64,000 bases of DNA from NCBI GenBank assembly GCA_016946835.1, contig JACVTC010000029.1:215001-279000 (forward strand), read 5' to 3'. The stretch comes from Neocallimastix lanati (nom. inval.). Lineage: Eukaryota; Neocallimastigomycota; Neocallimastigomycetes; Neocallimastigales; Neocallimastigaceae. Position numbers and translations under genes: made by a program. The notes beneath the pieces are model-generated. The model searched no databases and was not told the origin of the DNA. It saw only the letters and a program-made list of their open reading frames with translations. Of this stretch, positions 41,573 to 56,800 are shown piece after piece (position 1 is the first letter of the stretch; each line of letters opens with the position of its first letter).

Positions 41573-44500
41573 AAGTTAATGCATTAGCTGCATGTTCAAT
41601 CACTAATATAGATGATTCTAGTTGTACAGATACTTCCGCTAATAATACTGATACTTATTGTCTGTCTAATGGATTTATATATAGAGTGACAACTGATGGG
41701 GAATGTGTTTCAAAAATAACTTCCAGTGTTCATGTATTTGATGGAAATAAGAAAGAAGTTGATCTAACCGTAACAGGAAAAATAAAAGATACAGATGTAG
41801 AAAACTATAGTATGTATGCTTGCTCAGCATCAGAATGTACTCAAACTTCAGGTTATATTAAAATTAATGACTTTTTTGAAAAGTCAGTTGGAGAAGAGGA
41901 TGATTGGAACAAAAATTGTAGTACAAATTATTTTTTTTTTGAAGATAATAATGGATTTGAATTATTCAGAAAGTCAAATGGTAAATGTGTTCTAACTTAT
42001 GATGATGCATATAGAAAAAAAGGAACAGTATATTATTTCATTAATCAAGCAGGTAATAATAATTCACTTATTACTGATGCTGTAAATTGTATGGATGGTC
42101 AGGAAGGTAATCTTTCTTCAGGAAATGTGATATGTTTAGGGATAGGTAGTATATCAAAAAATCCAGTAGAAATTGAATTTAAATCGACAGAGGAGGTATA
42201 TTATTTAATCAAGCCCAAAAGTTCTTTGTTTACTATTCCAGATAATGACCATGCCATTAAATTGAAACAGACTCAAAATATTATTTATCATGATAATTCA
42301 CCAAACGGTAAAATTTATTATAATTATTAATTATTATTTTTTTTAAATAATATTTACAAAAATTTAAAAAATATTCTTTAATTAATTATGAAATGTTTTA
42401 CATTTTTCATTTAGTATAAAAATTTAAATATTTTTTTTTTATATAATTAATTAAATTTATTTAAAATTAAATAGACGAGACTACTATAATAGTGGATACA
42501 AATACTAAAAAAGAAGCTGGCCCATTGAATGTTTCTGAATTAAGTTCTACTTCTGATTTAAATAAATATTACGTTTATAAATGTCAGGATGGTTATTGTA
42601 AAATAATTATTGGACATAATATTATTAATATCAGTACTATGAAAATAATTGATGTAACTGATAATAACTTAGCATCTAATAGTGTTACTGGGAATATAAA
42701 GAGTATTATTATAATGAATTGTAACTATAATTCCTGTAAAAGAACATATGGATATTTTAAGACAAGCAAGACGAATGACATAAAATACTATTCTATTCCA
42801 TGGACAGGATTTAATAATAATAAACCAATGGATGCTAATGATTTTAGTATAGATTGTAACGATAGTGATATTGGTAAAATCAAAAATAATGGTGATTTTT
42901 GTCAAGGTTCCTATATAATTGAAAATGCTATGAGTATAAAAGGTGACACAAATCCATTTTATATCATATCAAGTGATGGTGAAACTATTTTTCATGGGCG
43001 AGAAACTGAAAAAAGTTTGGTGATTTCGGCAACGACCAATACTCTCATTTATGATGGTCTCAGTAAAAATAAGGGACTAAAGGTTTTTAATAAGGGTATT
43101 ATGACATCAGATATTATGGATGGTGGAAATAATATTGCTCTTTATTACTGTGGAGATCAAGGAATTTGTCGTTCCTTGGATGGATATATCACGAATGGTA
43201 TGAATTATTATGAAGTTAGTGCCAATAGCTCTACTTCAAAAAAAGTTTCTTTAACTGGTGATGTAACTCCAAATAACGAATGTATCATTGACACTTCTGG
43301 AAATTTAGTTTTAGGAGATAGCACTAATCCTAATAAGTTGAAGTTTTGTCTTGGAAATATGAGCATTGATTTTTTGAGCACAGAAACTACGGAATATTAC
43401 ATAATTCATAAACGCGGCAATACTAATTATTCATTAGTTAGAGCAACTAAGAATATATTTACAATTGAAGAACTAAAAAATTCAAGTAAGTTGAAATAAA
43501 AAAAAAAAAAGAAAGAAAGAAATTTCAAATAAAATTTAGTAAATAATATATTAATCATTTATTTTTAATTTTATATCGAATACAAATAGATGGATTTGAA
43601 AAGTTTAATGTTATCAATACAGAAGATGTAAAAAGAATAGTAATAGACGAAGCTACTACTGATGATTTAACATCCAGTATTACAAATTTAGCACTTTTCA
43701 ATTGTGATATCACGAAAGGAATTTGTAGACAAACCTATGGTTATATTAAATCAAAAGATAATACTTATTATTCATTTGATGCGTATGATTCCAATTCTAA
43801 TAAAGTAGTTGAATTAGCTTCATCAAAATGTAGTGACTCTTCAGATATAGGAACACTGCAATCAGATGGATGTTTATGTCTTATTAATTATTCCAGTAAT
43901 CCTATAAAAGAAAGTATGATTGATGGCAGTAATTATGTTATAAGTGTCAGTACCAATAACGTTTTTTCGGGTGTTGCAGAAAATATTATTATTAGGGCAA
44001 CCAATTACTCCTTTTACTATGATAATCTCTATGATGTAAGTGATGGAAAAAATATTGTAATCACTGATGTGAATACGAAAATTACAGAAATTACAGAAAT
44101 TACTGATGTACCCAAATTGAAAGCTTATATTTGTAATACTTTTGGTATATGTTCTCAAGTTGATGGTTTTATTAAAAAAGATGAAAAATATTACAAAATA
44201 ACAAATTCTAGTCCAACTGAAATTACTGAACCTTTGTCAGATACTTGTACTATTAATAATCTACTTAAAGGTGGAAAGCTCTGTATCACTGAATCTAATA
44301 ATGATGCCATTAATTTCATAAGTAATAACACCATTAATTATTATATGACTTATAATGGAACAAATTATAAATTAGTCATTGCTAAAAAGAATTTATTCAT
44401 AGTTGTAACTACTACTGGAGGTATATAACAATAACTTTTTTTTATTTTCATTTGTTAAAGTATTTTGTTAATTACATAAAAAAGAAGTTCAATTTTTTTT

Positions 44501-47500
44501 TAATTTAAATTTAATTAGTAAATAAATTATTTATTTCTTTTTCAACTTATAATAATAAATAATAAAAAATAAAAAATTATAATAATATATAATAATAATA
44601 TTGATATTATTATTAATTCATTAATTTTAAAAATTATAATAATATATAATAATAATAATATTGATATTATTATTAATTCATTATTTAATTTTAAAATTTT
44701 TTTTTATTATTTATTATTATTAATAATGTTTATTTATTTATATGATTAAAAGAATTATTAATTTTTTATTAATAACAACATTAATTTTTATTTAATTTAA
44801 ATAATTATTCAATAATTTTATTATATGATTAATTTTTATTAATTATTATTTTTTTTTCTAAATCATACATATAAATAATAGATGATGGTTCAGAACTAAA
44901 TCTAATAAATTTAAACAATGCTGAAATAATGAACTTGTCAATTCGTACGATTAAAACTGATCACCTTCCCTATTTGGCCCTTTTTAAATGTTATACAACA
45001 AAAATATGTAAAAGAACGTATGGTTACGTGAAAGATTACTCAAATGAGTACTACGAAATACATTCTAATCATCATAATAGTAAAGTTGCTATTGAACCTT
45101 CATGTGGTGATTCTTATGTAGGAAAGTTAATTACACCAGACCAAAATCTTTGTCTTACTTCTAATTCTCTTGGAACATTAACAAATTCAGAATCATATGT
45201 CATGTTCAATGGTAATGGATCTGTATTTTCCCAAGAACAATATATAAATATTTATATTTCTTCCTCAACCAATGCTTTTTATCATGATAAATTTGTGGAT
45301 GGTAGGTTTATTTATTATTTAAAATCTTTTAATTTTTTTTTTAAAAAAAATTACTATTATTTTATATATTTTTTCACTTTTTCATTTTGATATAAATTAA
45401 AAAGTAATTTAATAATAAAATTAGAGAATTAAATAAGAAAAGAATTATAGAAAAGAATAAAAGAAAGTATATTAAAAAAAGAATTAGATAAAATAACTAA
45501 AGTAGAATTAAAATCAATTTTAAAAAATGATTATGTAAAATAAAAAAAGAAAATTATGAAACTTAATTATACAAATATTAAAAAAACAAAGAAATAAGAT
45601 ATGGAATTAGTAAAAATATAATTTATAAAAAAAAAGGATAGAGAAAATTAAAAAAAGAAAAATAATTAATAAACAAAAGAATAAATCAAACCAAAAAAAA
45701 AGAACTAGCAAAGATAGTAATTGAAAATAGACTTAAAAAAAAAGAAGAAATTGACAAAAAAAAAAAGGAAAAAAAATTGGAACAAAAAATATACAATAAT
45801 TATATAAGATAAAAAGAATTAGAAAAGAATTATAAAAAAAGTAATAAAAAATAAAAAGTAAAATAAAATAAAAATAAAATAAAATAATATAAAATAAAAT
45901 AAAATAAAATAAAAAAAAATATTAAAATAAAATTAAAGAAAAAAAAGTAGAATTAGAAAAAGAGTAATAAGAAAAAAAAATTAAAAGAACTAAAAGATAG
46001 AATTATAAAAAAAAAAAAGAATTAAAAATTAAAGAAATAAAGGACGTAAAAGATTTAAAAAAAAAAAAAAATTATTAAAAAAAAAATTTATGTCCATAAT
46101 AAAAATTTGAAAAAAAATTAGTTCCATTTTTATTCTTGAAAAATTTTTGATTAATTATTTTTAATATAATATTAGATATAATAAATAAGAAGAATTAGTT
46201 CCTTTTTTTTTTTTTTTTTTGTCATTTATTTTTTTATTCCTTTATCTATTATTTTTTTTTAATAGTTTATTTAAAATTTTATTTAAATAAATGATATAAA
46301 AAGTTTTTTAAAAAACTAAAATAATATATATATTATTTATAATATATATATAAATATATATATTTTAAATAGTTTCAATTGATGGTGGTGTTAAATTATT
46401 CCAATCTAATAAATTAATTAAGCCTACTTCCATTAGTAATAATGAAGCACTATCCTTGTATATCTGTAATACAGAAGGTATATGTTTTTCAGCTGATGGT
46501 TATGCAAAAAAAGACAATGATTATTATAATATTGGAATTCATGGATATGGAAAAATGGAAAGCAGTGATTTTGTTAATGAATGTTCACAATCGAATACTG
46601 GAAAATTAAAATTAGACTATAATTTTTGTACTGGAGGTACAGATAGTGAAAATTACCCAGATGAAGTAAAAAATTACATAATTTATGAAGTTGACACTAA
46701 ACCTTTATTAGTGAAAACTGCACCAGGACTGATCGCAAAAGTAGAAATAACAGGTAAATGAAAGTAATATTGATAATATTATTTATATGTTTCCTAATTT
46801 ATAAATACAATAAAAAATTATTTTTTTACAATTATTTTTCTTTTTAAAAACACTTTTTATTTTTATCGTTAGTTTTTTTTTTTAAATCTCATTAAAATTT
46901 TATTTTTACTATATTTTATTTTAGTTATTTCAAATATTTTAAATATTTTAGATATTTTATTTTCAATAAACTATTATTTTTATGTTTTATTTTTTAGTTT
47001 TCTAAAAAAGTTATATATAATTATTCAATATTTATTATTGTATTTACAATTACAATCATATTTATTTACTTAATTATATATAATTAATTTATTTTTAAAC
47101 GCTATTTAGAGCACCCCTATGATGGTCTCAATATTTATTTGATCGAAAGTACGATATCGAAATTTAAATCTTTTGATAAAGAAATTAAAACAGAAACTTT
47201 GACAAATCTCTTTTTTTTCAATTGTAATCTCAATGGGACTATTAAAAAATGTCAACAGACCTATGGATATTTGAAAGGAGCGGATACCATTTATGAAATA
47301 AATGTAAAAGGAACTAAATCTGCCATTACATCAAAAAACTGTAATTCTGAAACAATTGGAAGCATTGCTTCGGACACAATCAATAATGCTACATCAAATA
47401 AATTTTGTCTAAATGATGAATCTATGAATGTTGAATTCATAAGGGAAGGTATATATATTATTAATGCTGTCGCTAATAATATATTTACTGATAGTACTAA

Positions 47501-48709
47501 CAATTCGATTTTAACCAATTCCACATCCAATGCTATCTTCTATGATAATTTCTATAGAGGTAATGAAATTTTACTCACCGCTTCCAATGTTGTTATTGAA
47601 GTTGGAGGAATAACTACAGAAAATGTTACAAAATTAAAAGTTTATAGCTGTGAAATTTCAGGTTCTTGTAGTCTAGAAGGTGGTTATGTTACTAATGGAA
47701 ATGGAGAATACTATTCTGTGAGTAAAACAGGTCAATCCAAAAAAATTAACCAATTAGAGAATTCTTGCAATGGCAATATAGGTAAATTAATCACAGAAGG
47801 AAAACTATGTATTAATGATAATGATAATGAAGCTGTCTCATTCTTAACTGACTCCAATGATAAAAAAAATTATATTATAAATGAAAACAATACCTATCAG
47901 TTTATAACTTCAATACAAAATATATTTTTAATCACTGTTATTAAAGGTAATTAATTAATTTATAATTATATGTATATAAATTTGTATTAAAAAATAATAA
48001 AGTATGAAACAATCATTAATATATATATTATTTTTTTTTAATTTTTTTTAATATCTATAATTAATTTTTATTTTAAAAATAATTATTAAATAAAAGAACT
48101 TCAACCTGGAGTAAATATAATAAATATTAAAAGTTCTCAAAAAATAGATCCTACAAGCGTTACTGAAAGCACATTAGATTTGCCAAATATTGGGCTTTTC
48201 TATTGTATTAAAGTTAATAACAATGGGGATTTATCTTGTAAAAGAACCATTGGTTATATTAAAATTAATAATAATGATACCCCGAAATACTACTCCATTG
48301 GTTGGAATGGTAATAATAATCTTGTTACTCTAAACATTGTATGTTCATCTGATTTAGTTGGGCAATTAGGATCTTCGAAAAAGCTTTGTCTAGGTAATTC
48401 TGAAGGGGATTTTGGGGAAACAAATGAATCAATAACTTATATAATAAAACCTCCCAGCTCTAGTTCTGTATTTGCAAACATATCAGATGAAAATATTTTA
48501 ATCTTCTCTGATACCAATTCATTTGTTTTTGAAAATATTATTGATAGTAAGTACATTTAATTTATATTATTTTTTTTTTTTAATTTTATAATATTTTTTT
48601 GTTATTTTTATTTCAATTTTTTTCTGTTTTAAAATCATTTTATTCAAAAAAAAAAAAAAAAGAAAACGTAATAAAACAAATATTATAAAAAATAATAAAA
48701 ACAAACAAA

Positions 48710-48747
<38 letters not shown>

Positions 48748-50822
48748 TTTAAATATAAAAAATTTAATTTCAAAATAAACTAATTAAAACATGAAATAAT
48801 TCAAGAAATATAACTATTGTTAAAAAGGATAATATAACAGGAAATATAAATATTATTAGATGTATACTTGAAAATGTATTTTTTATTCAACATTATTATA
48901 TATTTATAAATTCAGAGATGTATAAATCTTTTTATTTTTAGATAATACAATTTATATGATATATTTAAATAAAAATAATCTATTTTTTATTAAATAATTG
49001 AATAATGTTAAATTATATATATAAATAGATAAAACTTTTATTTTAGATTTATATCTATTTATTAATAAATATATGAAGAGAATATTAATATATATTTAAT
49101 AATATTAAGAAATTAGAAATAATAATTATTAAAAAATTATACAAACTTCATTATTAATATTAATTTAATCTTAATTCAATATTTTATTAATATTTTTTTT
49201 ATAGCTTCAGACAATCATGGTGTAAAATTATTTGATTCTAATAAATTAATCGGAATTAATAGTATTCCTTCTTCTGCAAGTGCCTTATCTCTTTATATCT
49301 GTAAAACTGAAGGAGTCTGTACTCGAGCGGAAGGTTACGCACATATTAGTAGTATATATTATAAAATTCAAATTTCAGAATCATCAGAAATGAATGATAG
49401 TGATTACAAAGATAGTTGTTCATCAAATAACGTCGGTAAATTATTAAAATCAACATATGATTTTTGTATTGGTGATACTTACAGTACATCATTCCCAACT
49501 AGTTATAATAATTATATTATTTATGAAGATTCACAGTATAAGTTTGTTAAATCAATAGATCATATTATTGCTAAAATAACATTGAATGGTAAATAATATT
49601 TATTTGTATTATATTATATTAATAATTAAAAAAATAATAAATATAATAGTTAAAATAAATATTAATTAAAGTATAAAAAAAAGAACAACATAAAAAAGAT
49701 TATTAATATTATTTTTTAAGAATACCAAATTTTATTTTAATTAAGTAATAATTATATTATTATTAAAAATAATAGAAAACCTAAATATTTAAAATATACT
49801 TTTTTTAATAAAGTTTTATTTTTTATTTTTTCTTTTATCTTTTTTAAAAACAATATAGATTGTTAATTTATTTTCTTTAAAAACATTTTAATAATTAATA
49901 ATTGAAAATATACTACATTATATTTTAATAGATAATGATGATTCTAGTACCATAGATGAAAATAATTTAGAAGATATAAATTTGATTGATTGTGAAAAAG
50001 CAAAAATTATTAGCATGTCCGATGAAAATTTAAAAGCATCTCTATTAACCCCCAATATTGGTAATTTGGCCCTTTTTAGATGTGAAAAAAATGATAAAAT
50101 TTGTAAACAGACTTATGGTTATTTGGCTTCCACTGACATTGGTAATGAAAAAAAATATTACTCATTTGATATTAGTTCTTCTAATGGAAATATAGTGGAT
50201 TTTACTTCAGAACCATCATGCAGTAATGATACAGATGTCGGTAAATTACAGAAAAATGGAGAACTTTGTCTAAAAAATGATAATTCTAATCCAATAATAC
50301 ATTCAATTACAGAAAGTAACATATATTCTATTTCAACTAAAAGTACTAGTATATTTTCTAAAGTAATAAGTGATAAAAATATAATAATTCGATCCAATGG
50401 TAAAGCTTTTTTTTTGGATAATTATTACAAGGAAAAAGGGGTGAATCTTTTTGTTTCCTATATGAAAAGTGCAACGTCTGTCGTCAAGGATAATATTAGC
50501 AAAACTATACTTTGTATTTGTAACAGAGAAGGTATTTGTACCTCTATTAAAGGCTATATTAAAATAGAAAATAACTATTATTCCATTGAAGCTAGTGAAC
50601 AAGAAACAAAAAATAAATTATTATTAGATGAAAAATTTCGAACGGAATGCTCCAGTAGTAATGATGGAGGACAATTGCTTTCCTATGGTAACCTTTGTCT
50701 CGGCATGGAAAGTATAGAATTTTTATCAAGCGATCAAAAAGAATATTATATCGGATTTGAAGGTAATGATACTAAATTTATACGTGCCATTGAAAATATA
50801 TTCACAATTGAAGATTTGAAAG
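41573..50822 (+). other. Module-exon array (nine exons, eight internal phase-1 introns)
   Basis: The ancestral unit is a dimer of about 277 residues: module I (CKRTYGY type) and module II (GIC...GY type). Exons 43590-44420 (831 nt), 47110-47946 (837) and 49932-50822 (891) each encode a whole dimer. The pairs 44882-45301 + 46373-46753 (801) and 48097-48546 + 49205-49588 (834) encode the same dimer split by an intron at the same place, after a YHD-x-F-x-D-like motif. Exon 41573-42307 also ends at that half-unit boundary. Introns range from 104 to 1,071 bases (the longest is 45302-46372, A-rich low complexity). Confidence 0.75.
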
Positions 50823-53800
50823 GTAAATAAATAGAATGAAAAATCAATATAAATTTTTATTCATCAGTAATTATGTATTTAAAAAATGGTTTTATCTTCT
50901 TAGAAATTTTATATATAAAAAATAAATAAATAATACCAAAAAAAATTATTAATATATATATATTATTTTTTTTTTATTATGAAGAATTCTAAATTAATAA
51001 TTTTTAATTAATTTTTATTATAATTATTAGGAACTATTGAGAATGGAGCCAATATAGTGAACATAGAAACATCGGAAGTTCTAAATACTTTATCAGCAAT
51101 GAGTTCTGCTATCACTCCAGTGTTGAAACAGTTGGCGTATTTTAATTGTGAAACAGGTAAAGTTTGTAAGCAAACTGTGGGATATTTAAAATCCAGTGAT
51201 GAAAAATATTATTCTATATATAATCCAACTAGTTTAAACAATGAGGCAAGAAAATTAACGGGTTCATGTTCAAGTGAAGAAAATGGAAAATTGAATAATG
51301 ATGGAAAATTATGTTCATTTGGAGTTACCATAGACTGGGATACTAAGAATATTATCATTCCTTCAATCCAGAGTGACACCCCATTTACTGATTATAATGG
51401 CAGAACTATTGTAGCAAATGTAAACAACAATTCTATTATCTTAAATAATCTTTATGGAGACTCTGGACCAAATCTTATTGATAAAGAGGCAATGATAAAA
51501 CATGATTTAACTAATATCGAAGGAGATATTAAAAAATTATTACTTTTTAATTGTGGAAAAAATGGTATATGTCTTTCGAATACTGGTTTTATCAAAGATA
51601 ACAATGAATATTACGAAATAAAAAACACATTAGAAAATAATTATACAAATATGAACAAAAAATTAGCCATAACTGATATTAATGATTGCTTATCCAGTGA
51701 AAGTATTGGAAAACTTAATAGTGATTATGAACTTTGTATTGATAATAATGAAAGCATAACATTCATTAGTGAAACAAATAAAAAAGTAGACTATCTTATT
51801 ATGAAAGGGACGTTATTGGTTCGTGCTACTGAAGGTATATTCTCTATTGGTGATATAAATGGAACGATTTCCAGTGGACTAAACGGAGTTATACTAGATA
51901 ATGCAAAAATATTTAGTTTGCCTTCAACATCCACTACTATTGAAGAAGGTTTAAATAGTCTAGGATTGTTTTATTGTGACGATACGAAAATCTGTAGACA
52001 AACTTACGGTTATTTAGAATCTACCGATAATGACCCTGGTTATTATTCTTTAAGTATTGATGGTACAAGAGAAAGAATTGTACCATATAAAAATTGTAAT
52101 AAAATTGGTGATCTTATTAAGGATTGGAAAATCTGTTTAAATAATAATGATTCAATTGATATAATTAATAGTAATATATATGTATTTGATGCTACCCAAA
52201 CTAGTTTATTCAGTAAAGGTATAGCTTTTCCATATATTATGGTGAAAGCCATGTCAAAAGCAATAATATTAAAAATTATAGAAAATGGTTATCAAGTCAG
52301 TAAAAATGATGGAAATGTGATTACTACAGCTACTGGCAATGATCTTGAAAATGATTCTTCTAAAGAAAGAGTTGGTATCTATGGATGTGAAAAAGAGATG
52401 AACACTTGTAAACTGGTATCTGGATATGTTATATCAGGTACAAAATATTATATTTCAACAGCAAATAAAATAGGTGTTACTGAATATGGAGACGTGACTG
52501 AGGTTAATTCAATAAAATCTAATTACTGTAAAGAAAAAATTGGTCATATTGTTAAAGAATCTACCAAATATTATCTTTGTTTAGGAGATGAAATTAGTGT
52601 TGAACTTTCTCAGGATAATGATGGAAATTATATCGCTTTTGATGCTGTGACAGCTGGAAGTCCATTAGAAGCTAAAAAAATGATTAAATATTCAAATAAA
52701 AGTTCTATTAGTTATATAGTTAATGACGAATATTTTGAAGGAAAGGATAGAAATTATGTAATTAAAGTTCCAAATTCTAATCTTAATCCTCAAGAAAATT
52801 ATTATCTCTACCTTACAGATAATGGTAGCTACTCTCTTAATGATGAAAGAAGTATAGGAGCATATAAACAATTAAATGAAGGCAATATCTATGAAGATAT
52901 TTCTTCAGATCTTTTCTATGATGAGAGCGTTCATCTCTTCTTTTGTGAATCAGGAAAATGTATTGAATCTATTGGTTATATGAATATTGATGGCATGGTG
53001 TATACAAATGATAATACATCTGGAAAATGGGAAGAAGGAAAAAAAACAAATAATTGTTCACCATTAGAATATAATTATGTTAGTTATGATGGCTCACAAC
53101 TGAAGGTATGCATGAAAAATGATAATGGTAATGCATATTCTGTAGTGGATCAAAGTAAGGATTATATGATAGCTATAGGATCAACCAATAATTATCAAAA
53201 ATTCATTGGTAATTCCGGATCATCAATCATTGGAAAGCCAGATGAAAAGGATGGTTATTATCTTATTAAAGAAAATATTATAATCACTGATACTATTGAG
53301 GAAAGTAATATAATTGTCATATGTCAAAATTCAGAATGTACTATCGTAAAAGCTGAGGATGGCTATTATCCAGATGCTAATGGAAATGCTGTTATTCACT
53401 GTTCAAGCGAAGGCGAAAATATTACCTGTAAATTGGAAAAGGTTAATAAGTCATCTACATTTATTGATGCAGGAGATACAAGTCATTTAATTTATTGTGA
53501 AGTGGATACTGATAATAAAGTTTATTGTTCTTCATTTGAAAGTAATGCAAGTGAAGAAAAGCAGGAACATTATGTAAGTGGTGATGAAAAACTTATTACC
53601 TGTACTTTCAATGGAGAAAAACCTGAATGTGTCATTGAAGGTAGTACCTTTAATGGATACTTTATAGATTCTGCACCGCAACATAGTACAGACAAAAAGA
53701 TTATTAGATGTGCTGACTCTATTTGTGAAGAAATAAAAATAAGTGAATTAAATTTAATTGGGCCTGGAAGTCTTAATAATGATGCTGATGGTATTTCAAT

Positions 53801-56800
53801 AAAAATCAATGAAAGTACTTCTATTAAAGTAGAAATTGGATGCGAAACAAGTTATCAATCCATTGATGTTGAAGCTAATGTATTCCCAGGGGTTCATGAA
53901 GAAAGAACAATTTCGGTTAAAATTAATAAAGATGGTAGTATTATTTACCTTGAAGATACTTCATTGGCAACCTGCGAAAGTAGTTGCATAAATGAAGTTT
54001 ATTGTTGGGATTTTCAAAATAGTAAAATTCAAACCGAAGTTAATCAAGTTTGTGAAAATATCAATGGAAAAAATCATGTAGAACTTACTGAAGCTGGAAA
54101 AGCCATTCTATTTTATGATAATAATGGGAAAAATATTGAAAAGCCTACTATGGATACACCAAATATTATGGCTTATCAGTGTACTTTTGAGGAAGGTGAG
54201 AATTTACCACAAGAAAAAAGTATCCTTGTTAAGGGATATTTGATATCCAAAGATAATAAAATTCTTCAATGTAATGGATGGAAGCGGGAAGGATGTACCA
54301 TTTTGGAAAATTCAGGTCCCTGTGTTGATGGAGATGAAGGGAGATTAGGAGAAGGAGATAATGGTAAAGAAGTTTGTTTCGGTAAAAATTTAGGAGTTCC
54401 TCTTCCAACAAAAGAAGATGAAGTAAGATATGTAGCATTTCGAGTTAATAATGTTAAAAATAATAATGTTAATGAAATTTACGGTAAGAATAAAGGAGAA
54501 ATTGTTTTCCTTGCTTTAACTAAAAATTCAGTATTAGTAGCAGAAGACTCCGAAGCAATTAATGAAGGTATATATTTGAATTGGAGTGCTGAAAGCTTAA
54601 ATGATGGTTTAATTGATTGTACTGTAAAAGGAAGTATTGAAGAATGTAATATAAAACCTGGATTAGGATATTATCTTGATGCTAGTTCCTTGATTAAAAA
54701 AGAAGAAAAACGAAGAAAAAGAAATAATGAAAACGATTCTTATAATTGGTTAATTAAATGTGAAAAAGGAACTAAATGTCAATTAATCTCACCAAATAAG
54801 GGTTATTATATAAATGCTGAGGTTTCAAATGAATTATTTAAAGCATTAATTAGATGTCCTGATGAAACCTATTGTATTGCTTATGATGGAAATCCAAATG
54901 ATATATATATAAATAATGATGATAGTAAACTTATTCAATGTAACTCGGATAAATGCTTAAGTGTTACTGAAAATACAAATATGTTAGGTAATAATAATAT
55001 TCCTACTTATTTTAAAAATGCTGACGAGGCGGCTGATGATTCATCTGTTCTGATAAAATGTTCTGGTACTTGTACAACAATATCGGCTGAAAACAATAGT
55101 ATTTTTCTTAATGGTAACCTTAAGGTAGGTACCACAAATGAAAATGGAGAAAGTGGAAAACCTTTAATTATTTGTTATAATAAAAGATATAGTGGAACAG
55201 ATACTTCCTCAATAGAATGTAAAACTTCAGAAGCAGAAGGAACTGAGAGTTATTATATTAATGCTGGGGATTGCATAAGTAATGATAATAAAAAATTACC
55301 CCTTATTAAATGTGAATCAAATAGTGAATGTGAAAGTAAAGAAGCAAACATTGCTAATGAAGCTTCTGAAGTCTTTTATATAAATAGTAATTATGGCGAA
55401 GAAAAAGATAATGAAAATTATTTGATTAAATGTACATCCGATACAGAATGTGAATATTATAATAATGTCAAAGCAGATGACAATACAGAGTATTATGTTC
55501 ATGGTGAAGCTGAAGGAATTGAAAATGCTGTTATAAAATGTACTATGGAAGAAATAAATGAAGAGGAAGAAAGGAAATATAAAGCTTCTTGTAGATTAAT
55601 TAAAAATCAATTACCAACAAATGTATATATAAGTACTTATAATCAAAAGCAAATCATTATTTGTTCTAGTAATGAATGTACTGCTCAAGATAATGGTTCG
55701 ACTCCAAAGAAAACTGAATATTATATTAACACAGATCCAGATAATAATATAAATTCTCTTATTAAATGTTCATATAATGATAATTGCATAACGGTTGAAG
55801 ATTTTAATGAATTTGAAAATGAAAATCAAGTTTTTATTAATTCAAACTTTGGTAAAGCTGATAATGAAAATCAACTTATTAAATGTGAAGATGGTAGTTG
55901 TGAATTAACTAAAAGTGGAGCTACATCAGAAAAACCAGAATATTATTTTAATTCAGGAGATTCAGATACTTCTGGTGATTATCGAGGTGACGTCATTGAA
56001 TGTATTGCAAATGAAGATAGCAAAGTAACTTGTGACTCAATAACTTCGAGTGAAGGTAGTGTTTACATTAATGCCAATTATGATAATGATAAAAATGAAA
56101 ATCAACTTATCATCTGTGAAAATAAAGTATGTAAAGAAAAATTAATTGAATATACTGACGAAAAAACTGAATATAATTTTGTTAATGCCGGAAAAGAAAA
56201 TGAAGGTGGCATAATCAAATGTTATAAAACAATTAATGAAGGAAAATGTTCAGTTAGTAAATTAGGTGAAGAAGATACTTTTATTGATAATAATACTGGT
56301 CAGTTGATTGTTTGCGATGAGAGTGGTTGTAAACCAAAATCTACAGGTGCTTCAACAGATAGTAATGAATATTATTTGAGTGGAGAGGAAATAATTAAAT
56401 GTGAAGTTATTGATGGGGAAAAAATTTGTAAAAAAGTAGTACCTATTCCTACTATTGATGATGGAGTATTTATCGATTCTTCTAATCCAAATCAAATTAT
56501 TTATTGTGACGGTAACAAATGTTCTTCTAAGCCATCTACAGCGGATAATGATCAACCCCAATATTTTATTAATGGTGATCCTGATAGTGATTTAATAGAA
56601 TGTAGAAAGAATGGTGAAAAAATAACATGCAAAGCCATTAGTGGTAATGATGGTGATGTCTTTCTAAATGGAAGTTATCCAGAACTTGATCAAGTTAATC
56701 AAGTTATTAAATGTAATTCTAAAACATGTATAGCCACTACCATCTCTGGAGGTTCTTTGAGTTCTGATGAAAATCCTCAATATTTTATAAATACTGGAAA

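Noticed and set aside
48567-48773. 68-codon minus-strand Phe-rich ORF
   Set aside because: Comes from A/T homopolymers inside the intron 48547-49204.
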